A DNA stretch of 64,000 bases from the NCBI GenBank assembly GCA_028554795.2, contig CM068827.1, positions 77,311,677-77,375,676 on the forward strand, in the 5' to 3' direction. Of the stretch, positions 43,318 to 56,902 are shown piece after piece. The number at the start of each line of letters is the position of its first letter. Within the stretch, counting starts at the first letter, position 1. The position numbers were made by a program, and so were the translations under genes. Origin of the DNA: Sinohyriopsis cumingii. Lineage: Eukaryota; Mollusca; Bivalvia; Unionida; Unionidae. The notes below the pieces were generated by a model. That model saw only the letters and a list, made by a program, of their open reading frames with translations. It made no database searches and was not told the origin of the DNA.

Positions 43318-46300
43318 GTCTAGTTTATCAAAGCGTAATGTAAGCACACCATGCTGCAGTTGGTAGGGTATGTGGGTTGTTAATATATACTTAATTCATT
43401 CAGTTTTTTGTGCCTACCAGCAGAGGAGTCTTTTGTACGGTTCCTTGGCTCTAAAACATTACCCAGTCCCAATGAGAAAGATTTAAAAATGGACTGAAAT
43501 AATAAAAGTAGACATCTTTATCATATTATCATTATGCCTCCTGATTTTTAATGGTGATTTTTATTTTTTCAGTGTTGGCAGGTCTGTATGTGATATCAAA
43601 ACTTATTTTAAGCAAATAACACCTGGAACTGTAGTGAACTTGATTGATGACTGTCTTTGTCAGCTGATAAATGGACACAAAACATTCACTTCCAAATTTC
43701 TGTTTTAAAATTACAATAACCCTCCATGATAAAAAAAACTTCCTTCAAATTCGAAATTATATTTTAGCATCTAAATTCCTGACACATGCAACATCAGATT
43801 ACTTATGCTTAGCTAATACTATAATGAGCTTATCAGTGATATAGGCTTATGCTCGGTTAAAACAAAACATGACCAGTGTATCCATTAGGTGTGCAGGATG
43901 GAAGGTCAGAAATCCCCCTTGGTGTCGGAACTGAGGGTCAAACTCAGTATATAAAAATACTTTGGTAACATGAATGGGGGTAAAATTACATTGTGAGGGC
44001 CTCTGAAGCACAAAATCAAGGGTAAATGGAAATGCTGCTTGACTTATGCACCCAGATTATGTCGACTACATGCTGCACCATCAAAAAAGGTCAGCTTTTA
44101 AGGTAAATTATAAATAAATAAATAAAGCTTGTGTAAAAGCCATTTATGAAGGATTATTCTTGTCTGCTTATTATGTAATTGTGATTTATGCTATGCAGTT
44201 ATATACATAATCAGCGGAAATTGTATTTGCAGGGTGTTCTATTTAAATACCCAGACTTTATTAACCTGGCATGCTGCATTCTCACTTTGGTTGCTATGCT
44301 GCTGATGATGGTCAGACTGACAGTATTATAAAAGCCAGACTGGCAAAACTGTGTTCTAAAAGTCAGATTCACTCAATGAAATTTCAAGGGAGAAAAATTA
44401 TTACATGTATTTAGGTAGGCATGACTATCATTTGTCAGAATGAACAGCTAAGCATGATAGTATTGAACTATCCTTACAGGAGAATGCTAATTATTCTCAT
44501 CAGAGAGTATGAATCTGTGCCAAAGTCTGCACTGAAGAATGAAAAGAATTTGGAATGAGAACAGTATGAATTGTACACTATTTAGATGTTGTGGATTATC
44601 TTTAATAATTGTAATGGACTTGTAAAGTTATAAAAGTATATCATTTCCTAAAAGTTTCATAAGTTAAGGAATGTGATTCTTCGTGGAAAAAGTATTTGTA
44701 CTGCCAGAGGGTGTCATTTTGGAGCAATGACAATGATTATTTCAAAAGAGAACTTTTGGGGGTAGCAGTTGGATACATTTATGATGTTCAGAGGAACCCA
44801 AATGGTGTGCATTTTGTCAAGTTAGTGCATACATTTGTTCAGATTTCTTTAAATAAAATGAAAACCTTTAATTCCATAGTTGTCACTGATCCACTTTCTA
44901 CTGATCATGATGTAAACTTAACGCTGGCTACAGTTTAAAGTGACTTTGGAATGCACTTGAATCTTACATGGGGAATAAACCATTCTCAACAGTGTTAAGA
45001 ATTAGTAGAGGTTGAGCCTTGTATTGAACTGTCCATTAACAAAAAAAGTTTATTAATTGTCTCCAAAACCACAGTGCTGCCATTTATCATAATTTTCAAC
45101 ATCTTCCAATCTAACAAAAGTTTGGAAGGATGGAAAGGATTTGTTAACAAAGCTATCGGATATAAACCGTTCTTTGAAATCATCAAGATGTTAGGTTCAA
45201 GTAACGTTCAAATATCGTTTTAGAATTAAGAGGTGCCACCGCTTAATATAGTCAACAAAGTCATTTGTATCTCCATTTTATCTGTAGTGTTCTAAAGCAG
45301 TAACATGATGCATTCAACAAATTCCTATAGTCTACTCTGTAACAGTCACGCTTAATGCACAAATTGATTTGAGGAGGAATGAAGAGAGGCAAGCCCATTT
45401 TTTTTACGAGGATTTGTGAAGAAAAAGGGCACATTAGATAAAAATTAGACAAAGGTGATCAGCTTTTGGAGTACACTGTACTTTGAACCAGGAACTTGGG
45501 TAGTGGATCTACTAGCATAGGATGGTATTGACCTTTTTTACAATGGTGATGTCAGCAAATCTTGTGTTCCAGCTTTAACTGAAATCTGTCGATCCACAGA
45601 TGTTGCCGATCAACATAAGATTAATTTGTACACATGCGAAAATTAGCATTGTTTCTCAATTTGAGAGAGAAATTTTATGGCTATTAATGGGATGGAAGAT
45701 GTTATATGGATTTAATGGAACCCAATGATATATTTAGGGTAAATATTATTCAAGATTCAATATTACTGAGGTGATTTGGCGTATATGACATTTTGCACAT
45801 AACAGTGACATTGGGGCTTTAAGGACTGAAGTGGAGAATGTATCTGGCAAAAAAGATGACACATGACAACCCTATCTTATCCAAAATCAGATTGTGTCTG
45901 TCTGTCTTTTAAGTGTAAAATCAGTATCTGGTGTATTTAATTTTCTTATTTATAGCAGAGATGTGTAGTTATATAACTCGTGTAATATGAGCTATTAATT
46001 TTCATTTTTCTTGTGCAAAGGCATTTGTGAAGTGATTTCTGCAAGACACTCCATAGCAGATGAAGCTGCCAAACAATGCCTATTGCCATAGAACTTCAAT
46101 TGATTTTGGAAAAGGGGTCAACTGTCCAACTGTCCATCTTGACCTTAAAAATAATTTTAGAAAAACGACATCACCAACTTGAATATCCATTTGCATGAAT
46201 TTGATTGGTTGAATAAGCTCAACTTTTGATTGGGTGGTGAAGGCTGAGTGGTACAAGATGACTGACAGGCAAGTATTCTTAGTAATGTTAAATCAGAAAA

Positions 46301-47497
46301 AGCAAGCTTTTGTACATTGACCCTGCCACAATCTCCTGAAGACCAACCCCTCCAACCAAAAGTAAATATTCATCATGTGACAAAACCTTAAAGGTAAAGA
46401 TGTTGCAAAAATGTCTCAGAAAGACATAAAAACAGATGAAAGCCTAAAAGATCTCAAATCCTTAAAATAGAACATCAAAAAAGCAGTCTTACAAAATGTG
46501 CAAGACTTTCAACTTGGAACATCAACATATAATGCAGCCTGCAGCAAAAAGGCAAAGACAAACGCCCTTGCCAAAGTTGTCCCTTCAGTATAAAGAGCGT
46601 CAGTGAACCATGTAATTTCCATTGTTCATAAGGCTGGAGTACCTCCATTACATCATGCCACAGGGTGCGTTGTGCCTATGCTACCAGATGCATTGGGGTT
46701 CACAAATTACAAGACTGACATGTGTCCATTAGGTAAGTAATGTCCATTAATTTTCCCTAATGGACAAGTACAGTATTTTGCTGAATATTGGAGAGTTGGT
46801 AGTCAATTTACCCTTATCCAATTATAAAACGTACACAACAAATTCACTATCTCCATTCCTAGAGAGAGTTGGTTTGATTATAAGCGTGCTCACCTGTTGA
46901 TGCTATGGTTATATGCTACTCTTGTGCAGTGTGTACAACTGGGTTCTCAATAAATTTCAAAACTGATCAGTCATTTTACCCCTGACAACAAAACTGCAAT
47001 GAAAACCTTTATAAAGTTAAAACTGAATTCTTAGTCATGATCTCTTAGCTGGGCCCCTGATGCTCATGGGGAAACACTTGTACATTATTTTATAACTGAT
47101 GCTTAAGATTTCTTACAACTTTATGGTATTTATTTTCCTTCTCATGGTTGTTTGTAACCTATTTATTTTGAGTCCGAGTGTTGGAATGATCATCACAGCC
47201 ATGTCATTTTTGAAACTGAGACATCAAAGAACATTTTTTCTTGAGTGATTGTGATTAATTACTGAGAGCCATTGTGTAACAATCCAGAGAATATCTCTTA
47301 GTTTATTGGCAAGATATTCTGAAAAGTAAAGTTCACAAGCATTTTAGTTCCATTCACAAGAGTAATCAAAGGTGGTGACAAGCTTCATTATGCCCCCCTC
47401 CCCCCAATGTTTCCTGTTGCACTGGTTTTAAAAGTGTGGTACGTAGGTAGATTTTCCCCCTCCTTTTTAATAACTACTATTTACATTATAATGATTA
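43318..47497. other. Lamin intron 1, no recognised feature
   Basis: About 4.2 kb of AT-rich intron sequence. Only short random frames are seen; none gives a family signal. Old unrecognised transposon debris is possible around 44660-45450 and 46300-46740, where sequence is less AT-rich. Confidence 0.5.
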
Positions 47498-47499
47498 GG

Positions 47500-47530
<31 letters not shown>

Positions 47531-47548
47531 CACACACACACACAGACA
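47498..47548. repeat. Compound (TA)n(GA)n(CA)n microsatellite
   Basis: Successive TA, GA and CA tracts. No gene here. Confidence 0.9.
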
Positions 47549-48367
47549 TACAATGGTTCAGTGTCAGTGTAATTATTAGCATCCATCTACCTGGATTAAT
47601 CCTAGTTGCTAGGCAATTTGTAATGAGGTCAATAAATGCTATATCCACAGCAATTATTTTCAGCTGCTTAACTAGCACACGATACCATTATATCAGTGCA
47701 TAGTCTACACTTTTAAGGTGATATCTATGCTAAAATTGATGGAGTGGATGATTCATATTTTGTGCATCTGGGGTGCATTTTCTGATTTTTTGCTCATGAC
47801 TTGAAAATGTTTTGGCCACAAGAACCGCTTGGATGTCTCAGTTACATTGGTTCAACTGAATTCCATTTCTTTTTATCACAACCATGGTCACCTACACACT
47901 AAATTTACAATTAAAGGTGCAAAAAAAATTCTGGTCAAACCCCTTCCCCCAGATTTTACGCATGAATGATCAGTGCTCGTAGATTGCTAAATGAGGGGTA
48001 TAAATGGTTTGTTTGTCACATGGAAATAAATAGTCAATTCCGCTCTGGTCATGTAAAAGTTCAGTGTACTATCGTTTCAGAATGACAGGAAATTTAATTA
48101 CAAGTGTATTGTTGTGGAGGAGAGACCAGAATCAGTACCCATCTACATTTTATTTCAGATTTGCAGTGGTTTCTTTCATTTTTGTCAGGGAATAAATCGG
48201 AACGTACACCTTGCACTTTTTTCTGGTTGACACTGATCTACAGCTATGATAACAGTATCAGTTATCAAAGCCACTAAGGGTGATACAAGCTGCAAGATCA
48301 CAGTTGATATCCTTTGTAATGCAAAACATCATTAAGGTTTTAGGTATTCAGCCATTTGTGATATTAA

Positions 48368-49586
48368 CACATTAACCCCTGAGCCAAATAGCCAGGCAGT
48401 CCCTGCAGCATACTTGCAGAGATCACCTGGAGCAGTGTTAGCCTTTCCAGTGCCTGTATCCCTGAGACTAGCTGACAGCAATTGGCTTGCAGATTTTTTT
48501 AGAGGGGGCTACTTGCAATAAAATTGTTATTATTTTATTCGTATTCATTTAATTAAGCTGAAATTTGGCACGGCAGTTCTCAATAAACTTAGATACATAA
48601 TGATATAAATTTCATGCTACATGCAGAAATAAAACTAATGCATGATGGTGAAAACAAATGATGTACTTGCCAATTTGCTTCTCTTGCTGTGAATAATCCA
48701 TAAAATCCATTATGAATTCACACAGAATTATTAACACCATCAACACATGAAATAATTATATTTTATGTACACAGAAATTCCACTTGTCCTCTCTTGTAAA
48801 CTGAACATCCTGTGAATACTGTACACAAATGGGCATATTTTACTTGCTCTTTACTTACCTTTCTTTCTCAGAACTCTCACTGAAAATTTTAAAACTAATA
48901 AAACACTTAACAAATCTTGAACTATGAACACTCACGTTAGCAACATATATTTCCCAAACATTTATTTAACGATTATTCAAAAGAAGAAAAAGCTCCACAA
49001 AATTAAATTCATTTGCATCAGGGTCTAAATCCGTTGCTGGTCCTTTGTATAGCCTCTTGTCAATGCGTGTTTTATCATTTACCATCATCGATCAGCTCTA
49101 CTTTCATTTTCTTCTTCTTCAACATTCTCATTCTCATCACTGCCACAGTTATTTCCAGCAGCTTTTTCGATGTCACTATCAGTCTCGTCTGATTAAAATC
49201 CAGAAAATTCTCCGTCACAATCTGTCAAGTAAAAGTCTACTACTAGTGGCTGATTCTTGTCTCTTTGCAGCATTTTCATATGTATATATTTTCACTATTT
49301 CTGCTGCCATTGAAGTCAAATTTTTTTCCCTCCGTTCAGCAGTGTTCACTCTATCTATGTAAGCTACAATTTTATTGTTAAACTGCCTGTATACTTAGGA
49401 AATGGCTTCAAATCAATGAATGGTTTGCACAGATTTAACTTGTGTGGGATACAGGCCTAGACAAATACTGCCTCTCAAACTCGGCGCTCGGGATACAAGC
49501 TATGTAAACTCAGACACGTTGGTGAGGCATGCAGGAGATCACGGAGGAAAAGTACGACGAGTATTCTCGTCGCCAGGGGTTAATGT
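48368..49586. mobile_element. piggyBac-type MITE with TTAA duplication
   Basis: A 1.2-kb element with perfect 14-bp inverted ends, CACATTAACCCCTG at left and CAGGGGTTAATGTG at right, each flanked by TTAA (48364-48367, 49587-49590). No transposase inside. TTAA target and short inverted ends are the piggyBac signature. An inner TTAA within the inverted end leaves a small ambiguity about the exact terminus. Confidence 0.8.
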
Positions 49587-50013
49587 GTTAAGTCTTTGAG
49601 GGCTTTTGTGTAGCATATATTTGAGGCTAAAGTCTCACAATGGCAGCAAAAGTTTTATTTCTTTTGAGGGGGAGTTAAAGGCAGAAGACTAAATATATAC
49701 AGATACACAATTTGTCATTAATGATTTATTCATTAGAGAAGAAATGTAATTAAGAAAAAAATGGGTATTGCTGGATAATAAATGAACAATAGACTTTAAT
49801 TGGAGCTAGCTCCTGTATGAAAAATTCCATGGTGCAGTTTATTTCATATGCAAATTTCAGACTTCTAGAACTACATGATAAAACATTACAATAATGTTAG
49901 TGTCCAAGGCAAATATAATAGAGTGCAGAGTTAAGGTAACACAGCCATCAAAGGAAATGCGAGTCTCATTTTTAGCACTCCTTGCACATTATGTATTTTA
50001 CTTTGTCCCTTAG

Positions 50014-50250
50014 GAGCCTCGAGTGGCAGAGTGGTCGAAAGCACTCTCTGTTACGGATCACTGCGTCTCACCTCTGTGTGGGTTCGAGTCTTGGATTCGG
50101 CCAATGTTGGTATGTGAGAAAGCTTGCCAGTAGCTTCTCATGGGTAGTTCTTTCCGGGGTTTTTCTGGGTTCTTCCTCCACCATTAATACTGGCTGCCAT
50201 GTGTAGCCTATCGTGTACTGAAAAATGGCGTTAAACCACACAACAACAAC
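50014..50250 (+). repeat. tRNA-derived SINE, copy 3
   Basis: Same family as 35481 and 37660: GAGTGGCAGAGTGGTCGAAAG head, GGTTCGAGTC B box, TTCTTCCTCCACC core, GGCGTTAAACCACA and (CAA)n tail. It is more diverged, and the target duplication (ACTTTG-type) is imperfect, so it is older. Confidence 0.85.
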
Positions 50251-51994
50251 TTTGATCTTTTAAAATGCTGTGTATCCCCTGTATTTGGAGGGTGGAGAAC
50301 ATTGTCCCCTGCCTTTGGGATCCTACTGTACACCTTGTGTCCTGTTTTGTTTCTCTAAGCATTGTGGTGAGGGTACAGATGATTTCAAGAAAGTCTCCAT
50401 ACCATTTTCCCACTTGTCCTGATGGAGCTGCCATAGCCTCTTTAATAAGGGAGGTGTGCGCATTTGTATATTCTTGGGGAAAACTGGTATATTGTAGACA
50501 GAGATCAAACCTTGGTTCATGGCTTTTGATCCAATTTTTGCATTCCATTAAATAAATGTAACAAAATGCCTGTTATGACCTTTTCATTTGTTGGAGTATT
50601 ACTATCTCTTGTCATGTCTAAAGTTCTAAAATCCGTACAGATTTACAAGTTACAGTTCTGCCAAGAAAAAGGTTATGCTGCATTTTTTGTATACTGTCTT
50701 TTGTAGCAAACGGAGCCCAAAGTCTTTTGTTTGAGTTTGTGTTAGAAAAGGCAAAATTGACTGGTGTGGCATGGGTTCTTTTGGTTGAAATTCTTTATGA
50801 AACCTTCAAAATGTTTGATAACATTACTATTTTGTCTGAAATGTACCATAGAGTAAAGTTCAGGGACAACAAACTGGACTGCCATGTTTGCTGACATGTC
50901 ATCATTGCCTGTGCAGGCAGAGTTGAGAAGACTGAGCAAATGAAACAAGAGCCTGTTTCAATCTTGCTAATTGATGCCATGACAGACACTGATTGGTAAG
51001 CTTTAGAACCCAATAACTGCCAGAGTCCAGCTTTAAATGAATTGGATCACACAATTTTTTATATCAAAACCTAAGACCTTAAAGTATAATTGAAGGAGGG
51101 AATTTTATATACATTATTGAGGTTATCCCCTTGGATCATAGTTTGCAAGAAAAAATTCTGTGATGAAGATAAAATGTTTGTGCGAGATGTTTGCTTCGGT
51201 TTGATTTGTGTTTTAAAACATGGTAATAAAGTAGTTTTATTTAGTGCCACTGCAGTTGGAGTAAAGCACCTTTCCCAAGGACGTTGTGGTAATCAACCAG
51301 TGTTTATTGAATGGTACGATTTGAACCCACACCTTTATTTTCAGTTTTAGGCCTGGTAAGCTCTTCAGAGCAACTCATGTGTCACTTAGACATTGTAAAA
51401 CAATTCAGATTAAATGAAACTCATTTCTTGTTCACACTTTCATATTTTACACTTTTGTCATATTTTTCCAATATATTTCAAGAGATTCATGTATTTAAGA
51501 AAAAAATATCTGTTCAAAAATTCAAGAAGTACCAAACCCTATTGCTTGGAGAGTGTTGTATTTAGGCTGAAGATGCATATATGCAACAGAAAGGAATTTG
51601 AATGGGTGATTCCTAGCATCTAATTGGAATATTTTGATGTGGGGGAGCTACATGAAGTTGTAACTTGTTGCACAGTTGATTCTTATGGATTAGTCATAGC
51701 TAGAGGAAGAAAGTACATGTTGTTTTTTGTTTCACACTTATGTTATTTGTGTTGTTTACTGCTGTGAAATGACATCAGTCAAAAGGTGTGAAGGAGGAGG
51801 AGCATTATTTAAATAAAATCTAGAGGCTGACTATGTGTACATGTGTTGTTCAGTTGCACAAGATTTTTACACTTTTTTCAGGGTCAGGAAAACATTATCA
51901 TGAAAACAAGAGGAAATACGACCAGATTTTATTTACACTCCCACCCAATCAGTTCAGGGGGTGTATAATATGTCCAGTGTGCCCTCCTGGATGA
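50251..51994. other. Lamin intron 1, mostly unassigned; degraded SINE head near 51260-51330
   Basis: AT-rich sequence without genes. The reverse strand near 51260-51330 reads GGTTCAAATCG and TCCTTGGGAAAGGTGC, similar to the B box and following TCCTTGGGCAAATCACTT of the SINE at 51995, so an old inverted copy is likely. Confidence 0.45.
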
Positions 51995-52180
51995 TGGTGG
52001 CAGAAGTCGCAGTTACTCGATGGTTACCATGCCAGACTTTTGAACAAAGAGGGTGCAGATTCGATTTACCTAGGTCTGCTACTCTGGTGTCCTTGGGCAA
52101 ATCACTTTACTTCAATTGTCTATGCATTAAAAACACCTAGATAGTTTTGCTGTGCTGTAAAACACAAAAAAAAAACCCAG
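51995..52180 (+). repeat. tRNA-derived SINE of a second family
   Basis: Pol III-like head (TCGATGGTTACCATGCCAGA), GTGCAGATTCGATTTACC in B-box position, then TGTCCTTGGGCAAATCACTT, a motif common in molluscan SINEs, and an A-rich tail with an A10 run. Confidence 0.65.
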
Positions 52181-52801
52181 TTAATGTCCTGACAGCCTTG
52201 TTATTCTGAGACAGTTCAGAAGAGTATGCATTGCACACAGAACATTAAAGTTTCTCAATTTAGAGGCTTTTAATACCGTGGAAAAGGTAAAAACCACTTT
52301 GCTTTTGCCAGCTAGGAAGTTAATTGTATCAGGAGACTCAAATTTTTGTTCTGTGAGCTGCCAGCAAAGATATTAAAGCTTCTGAGTTGAAGATTTTAAA
52401 TCTTAATTTTCCTATGGGAAATGATGAGAAATTTAGAACTAGGGATACAGCCAAGTAATTGTTCATTACCCCAGGACCAAAATGAAACCACTCAAATTGG
52501 TCTATCAGATGTAATACAGTATGGAGTAGTGTGTGTTGTGATTTGGATTTTTAAAGGAGACCAGAAACCAATGGAAATATAGAATAATAATAAAAGTACT
52601 ATAGCAGAAAACCTTATTCTAAAGTATCATCTGCGACCGTAATGCCAATATTAAAATATTGGCCTATCTTCTAGGAGCTGAATTTCCGTGACCTCGTATG
52701 CAAAATTTTCGCACCTATTTGGTTACTTTCGGGATGTGACGTCATAGTAGCGACTCCAGCAGCCCAAGTGGGAGTTGCCAGAGTAAAAGACAATACTGTT
52801 T

Positions 52802-53122
52802 TGCGTTGCTTACGGGTGTAATAGAACATTAAGAAAAGCCTTTGGACAACATTTTTTTTCTTTTCTGAAAGATAAAGGCATAATGAAAGAATGGATACAT
52901 TATTACAAACGAGTCGATTTCAAAGCAACACCTTACAGCACTGTGCTCGTTACATTTCTCAAAGGACTGTTACGAGAGGGATTCTGAAAAAATGGCAGCT
53001 CAAGGATACGCAAATGCTAGGCCTAGACTAAAAGTTGGCGCTGTTCCAGACATAACGTTGAATATTTTAAATCCTGGGAAAAGTGTTAAACGTGCAAGTT
53101 ACGAAAATAGGCAGAAGGCCGA
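52802..53122 (+). pseudogene. THAP-domain relic with splice-donor-like end
   Basis: The frame from 52802 reads CVAYGCNRTLRKAFGQHFFS and then KEWIHYYKRVDFKATPYS. After a one-base frame change near 52940 it continues ALCSLHFSKDCYERDSEKMA, then YANARPRLKVGAVPDITLNI. Together these show the C-x4-C...C-x2-H zinc ligands and the AVP(D) end of a THAP domain, as in THAP proteins and P-element transposases. GA|GTAAGT at 53123 looks like a 5' splice site. No ATG precedes the domain in frame. It lies in sense inside lamin intron 1; a retained exon with a sequencing error is an alternative. Confidence 0.7.
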
Positions 53123-54435
53123 GTAAGTGACCACAAAATGCAAGAATCAGTTCACAGATCTTTTATCTACACCAGCAGTGCTAAAAATAAATCTGATAGC
53201 CCGACACCCTGGGCCCCTCTGGTTTTAGTTCCGGCCCATCCTGTATTCAAAGTGAGGTGCCCATCAGGCTTGTCGAAACAAAAATTGTTTGCCTGAGGAA
53301 ACTTTGATCGCGCTGGTGAAATGAGTAAATGTATTTTCAAGATGTTGACATACATGCCTTAACACGGCACAATCTAAATCAAATCACTACTGTCCAAGGT
53401 GAAATTTAGATTTGATTTTAATCAAATGGAGGCTTTGCCAAAAATAATCTAAGCCTGTCGTGTTTTGAGAAAACATAATTTTCAGTAATCTTATAAAAAT
53501 TACAAATTTAAAAAAAAATCATTGTATACATGTAGTATGTATAAACGGTAATCTGTAATGATTGGAACTGATATAAAACTATTCCTTGGGCAGTTTAAAT
53601 AGCAGCGATTAAAAGAAAAGAGGTCAAAGTTTCACATTAAATGGCTGACAATAGAAACGGGGGGGGGGGGGACACTATTGACCCAACCCCTTGCCCCAAT
53701 GTGCGAGCGCCCATGGGACGTACCTTTTCTCAATGTGATATGCCTTATTATTCCCGCAAGGACAAGCCCATTTTGCATATTCTGGTCAGCTCTGGCTAAA
53801 TTGCAAAATAGCTAAAGTTTTAATTTAAGTATGCAAACAATAAAGCTGGTGTGACTAATGAACAGACTCCTTATCCTTGCATTGATCTTGTGAAAAGGAC
53901 TGCCCATCGGACATACTTCAAAGAAACCATGTTCGACAGTGTGTGTATGTGTAAGCACCAGCAATTGATTGCCAAAATAAACGATGCCTATTTTGTTACT
54001 TACGATGCCATGGACTTCAGGTTTAAGTCTTAATGCATGTAAGACTGTTTGCTGAACAAAATATTTATTCAGAATTAGTTCTTTAGGGCCACATATACTG
54101 CATGGTATATTTTGTTTTATTCCTTGTAATTTAATCATGGTAATTAAACTTTACATATACGGTAGAGGAATGTCAGGTGTTAACTTACCGAGCTTCTTCG
54201 GCGGAAATGGAGATGCGATTTTGTTTGCAGAGAAAATTTCACAGTGATCATTCATTTAAGCTAATTGGTGACAATTTTATTCTTTTAATTTTTTTATACT
54301 ATAGTACTGTTGTAGTTGTTTAAAAACATCTGAAATTTACTTGAATAATGTTTAATTTTCACGTTCTATTTACTGAAGAAGAATAAAAGAAAAAAAACTT
54401 GTGTGATATTAATTATTTCGTCCAGTGCTGGATTT

Positions 54436-54545
54436 AGACGTGTGTGCTTGTGATTTGAATTTTTAACGTAGCTTTAACAATTTTTCAGTCATATCACTAC
54501 GATTTCTGCAGTGTGGCAGTTTAGACTGTGGATTGCATACGTTAT
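54436..54545 (-). repeat. SINE-type 3' end, inverted copy
   Basis: The reverse strand reads CACACTGCAGAAATCGTAGT, ATGACTGAAAAATTG and AGCTACGTTAAAAATTCAAAT, matching the tail at 13310-13377. A shorter relic lies near 55137-55166. Confidence 0.65.
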
Positions 54546-55704
54546 ATCTATTTATAAATGGTTTGGGGTTGGTTTTTTTTCTTTTGATAAATGAAAATTG
54601 ACAGACATAATGTAATAATCGTGACTTCGCTGCGAAAAATTTAGAGATATTACGAGATCGGGATGTAGATGAGGAATTACCTCCAAAATCGGGAGGTTTT
54701 TCTCCCGGCTTGAGAGGTGACAGGTATGAACTGTCCGGGCTTGTGGAATTTCAGTCAGGGCTTGAGTTTATTTAAGTCACCAGCCCGGGACCTGTGCCTA
54801 AAAAATTTCTTTTAGCACTGACCAGTACAGTACATAAACTATTATATCAGACTGCAGATTAAAGTTTTGAATGTGCAACCCAAATGTGGTCTCCTTCCCT
54901 CTGCCTCGCTCGCCAACGTTTATGTTTGTATTCAAGGACTGGCTAGTATTGCATCACGGTACCACATGATCTGTCGTCTCATCAAAACTCGGGAAAACTC
55001 GACAATTTATGGAATCATGGTATCTTCCATGCATTAAAATCACTACCCGCTTACGATATTTAATTTACAAACATGACAGTCGGATTAAAATCTGTAGAGA
55101 ATTACATACGTAAAAGGAAAATTTTGATTTCTAGTCTCCTTTAATGTAGCTTTAACAATTTTTCAGAGTGAATGAAATGGTGAAACCAGCTTTAGAACAA
55201 AGCCACACATTACTGAATGATTAACTCTATTTGGATCACACACCTACTCAAAGGAAGTGAATGTATGAGGCTTGTCAAGATTTATTACTTATGATGTATT
55301 ATAGTAAAGGGTGATCAAGAGGTCCTTGAATGGATGAGGGGATGGGTCCTTTTAGTTTTTGATCATTAAGTAGATGCCTTTTGATACTTGAAAATTAACG
55401 TTAACTGCACAATATGTAAATTATCCTTCACAGCTCAGCAACTGTATCATTGAGTAGTATCAAGAAGTGGATGCGTATCAACCAATCTTGTTCACAGATG
55501 GAGATGGGAAAAACATATTTCACGTTCAGAACTTTAGACCAATTTGCAGTTCTATGAAAGCATACTTTAAATAAAATAGAAACACTGATAAATTCTTAAT
55601 TTCTTACCATTGAAAAATGCTTAAATATCTCTTGTTGGTCTATAACTTTGCAAGCCATGTTTGTCTATTTTATTGTGCATTAAGGTTTACCATACATACC
55701 CATG

Positions 55705-55708
<4 letters not shown>

Positions 55709-55784
<76 letters not shown>

Positions 55785-55803
55785 TACACACACACACACA
55801 CAC
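55709..55803. repeat. (TA)n(CA)n microsatellite
   Basis: About 40 TA units followed by CA units, then AGTAAAAACTGCTATGAGCA, which resembles the hairpin repeat at 56834. Confidence 0.95.
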
Positions 55804-56833
55804 AGTAAAAACTGCTATGAGCAACCACTGACCTTTATATAATCTATTGTTACAATGACAACTTGATTAGTTATGATTGTTCTATGAAAAACAAAACATA
55901 AAAGGAATATTTTTGTTTTAAAAAAAAAGACTGTTGCTACTGGTGATAGATGCTACAGTTCGTAAACCATGCTAATGTACATGTCACAAATTGCCGTTGT
56001 AGTGCCAAAGTTTACATAGTGGTTGCGTCTGTTGTTTGTCTATAGAGTTTATCTGTATTGTCAGGGTGAACAAGGTCATTGTCCAGTAAGAGACAATCGT
56101 TTGTGGGTTTTGACTGATAGTGTTCAAAACGTGTGATGTTTGTTGTATTTTCCCCTGATGTTAAGTGATTGCAATCCTAATCTATTCAGGTTGGTGTAAC
56201 AGGGTTACACACATTGCTTATAGAGTTAATCCCAGTATGTCATCTTGAATGAAGTCAGTGACTTTTGTCTCTGAGTAAATGGTTCTGTTTCTGGATGAGA
56301 TAATTGTTTCTTTTATTTCGTTAGTTGTTAGATATGCAATGCTTATGTATATATTTTTCATATTTTCCCACAGCCCTGTCAAAACCATCTTTACGTTTGA
56401 TATTACAATTGAGCACTAATAATTTTAACACCTAGAACCTTAATAACAATGAACAAACCTCCAACTAAAAAGAGACAAATTTTAAGGCTGGAGAAAATAA
56501 TTATTGTAACTGAAAGAAGTGAAACAGAGTAGTCCGCTCGCATAAAAAGCAGTTTAAACATCAGTAAAACAAATTTAGGTTGTTACAAAGGAAAACGAGT
56601 AATTCAGAAATGATTTCAGATGGTAAAAGATGTGATCTTCAAATGTAAATGTGATTTCATGTTTAATGATAGAAGTATCTTTATTGCTATATAATTTTGT
56701 TTTTAGATGAATGCATACAATATTTTACCAAGAACTATTAATAAAGAATAGAATATTATGTACAGTGATTGTGGTTCTTTTTCTTGAAATTGTTCTGAAA
56801 CTGGACCTTGAAAACTGGTCTTTTTGTACAAAT

Positions 56834-56902
56834 CTGCTATGAGAGACCACCTGTCTTGAGAGACCGCTTTTTGTTGGTAGAAGGCATGGTCTCTCATAAC
56901 AG
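56834..56902. repeat. 69-bp hairpin repeat beside a (TG)n/(TA)n tract
   Basis: Arms CTGCTATGAGAGACCA and TGGTCTCTCATAACAG are inverted with one mismatch, around a 37-bp loop that again contains TTGAGAGACCGC. It is followed by a TG/TA microsatellite (56914-56960). A half-copy adjoins the microsatellite at 55709, so hairpin and microsatellite seem to travel together. Confidence 0.6.

Noticed and set aside
47407-47703. 98-residue frame across the compound microsatellite
   Set aside because: The peptide is mostly a translation of TA, GA and CA repeats.
50231-50555. Overlapping frames of about 100 residues on both strands after SINE copy 3
   Set aside because: Neither has recognisable domains or codon-like pattern; probably chance frames in old repeat sequence.
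53851-54033. 60-residue plus-strand frame in intron 1 with Cys residues
   Set aside because: No family signal, no splice context and an overlapping antisense frame of similar length.
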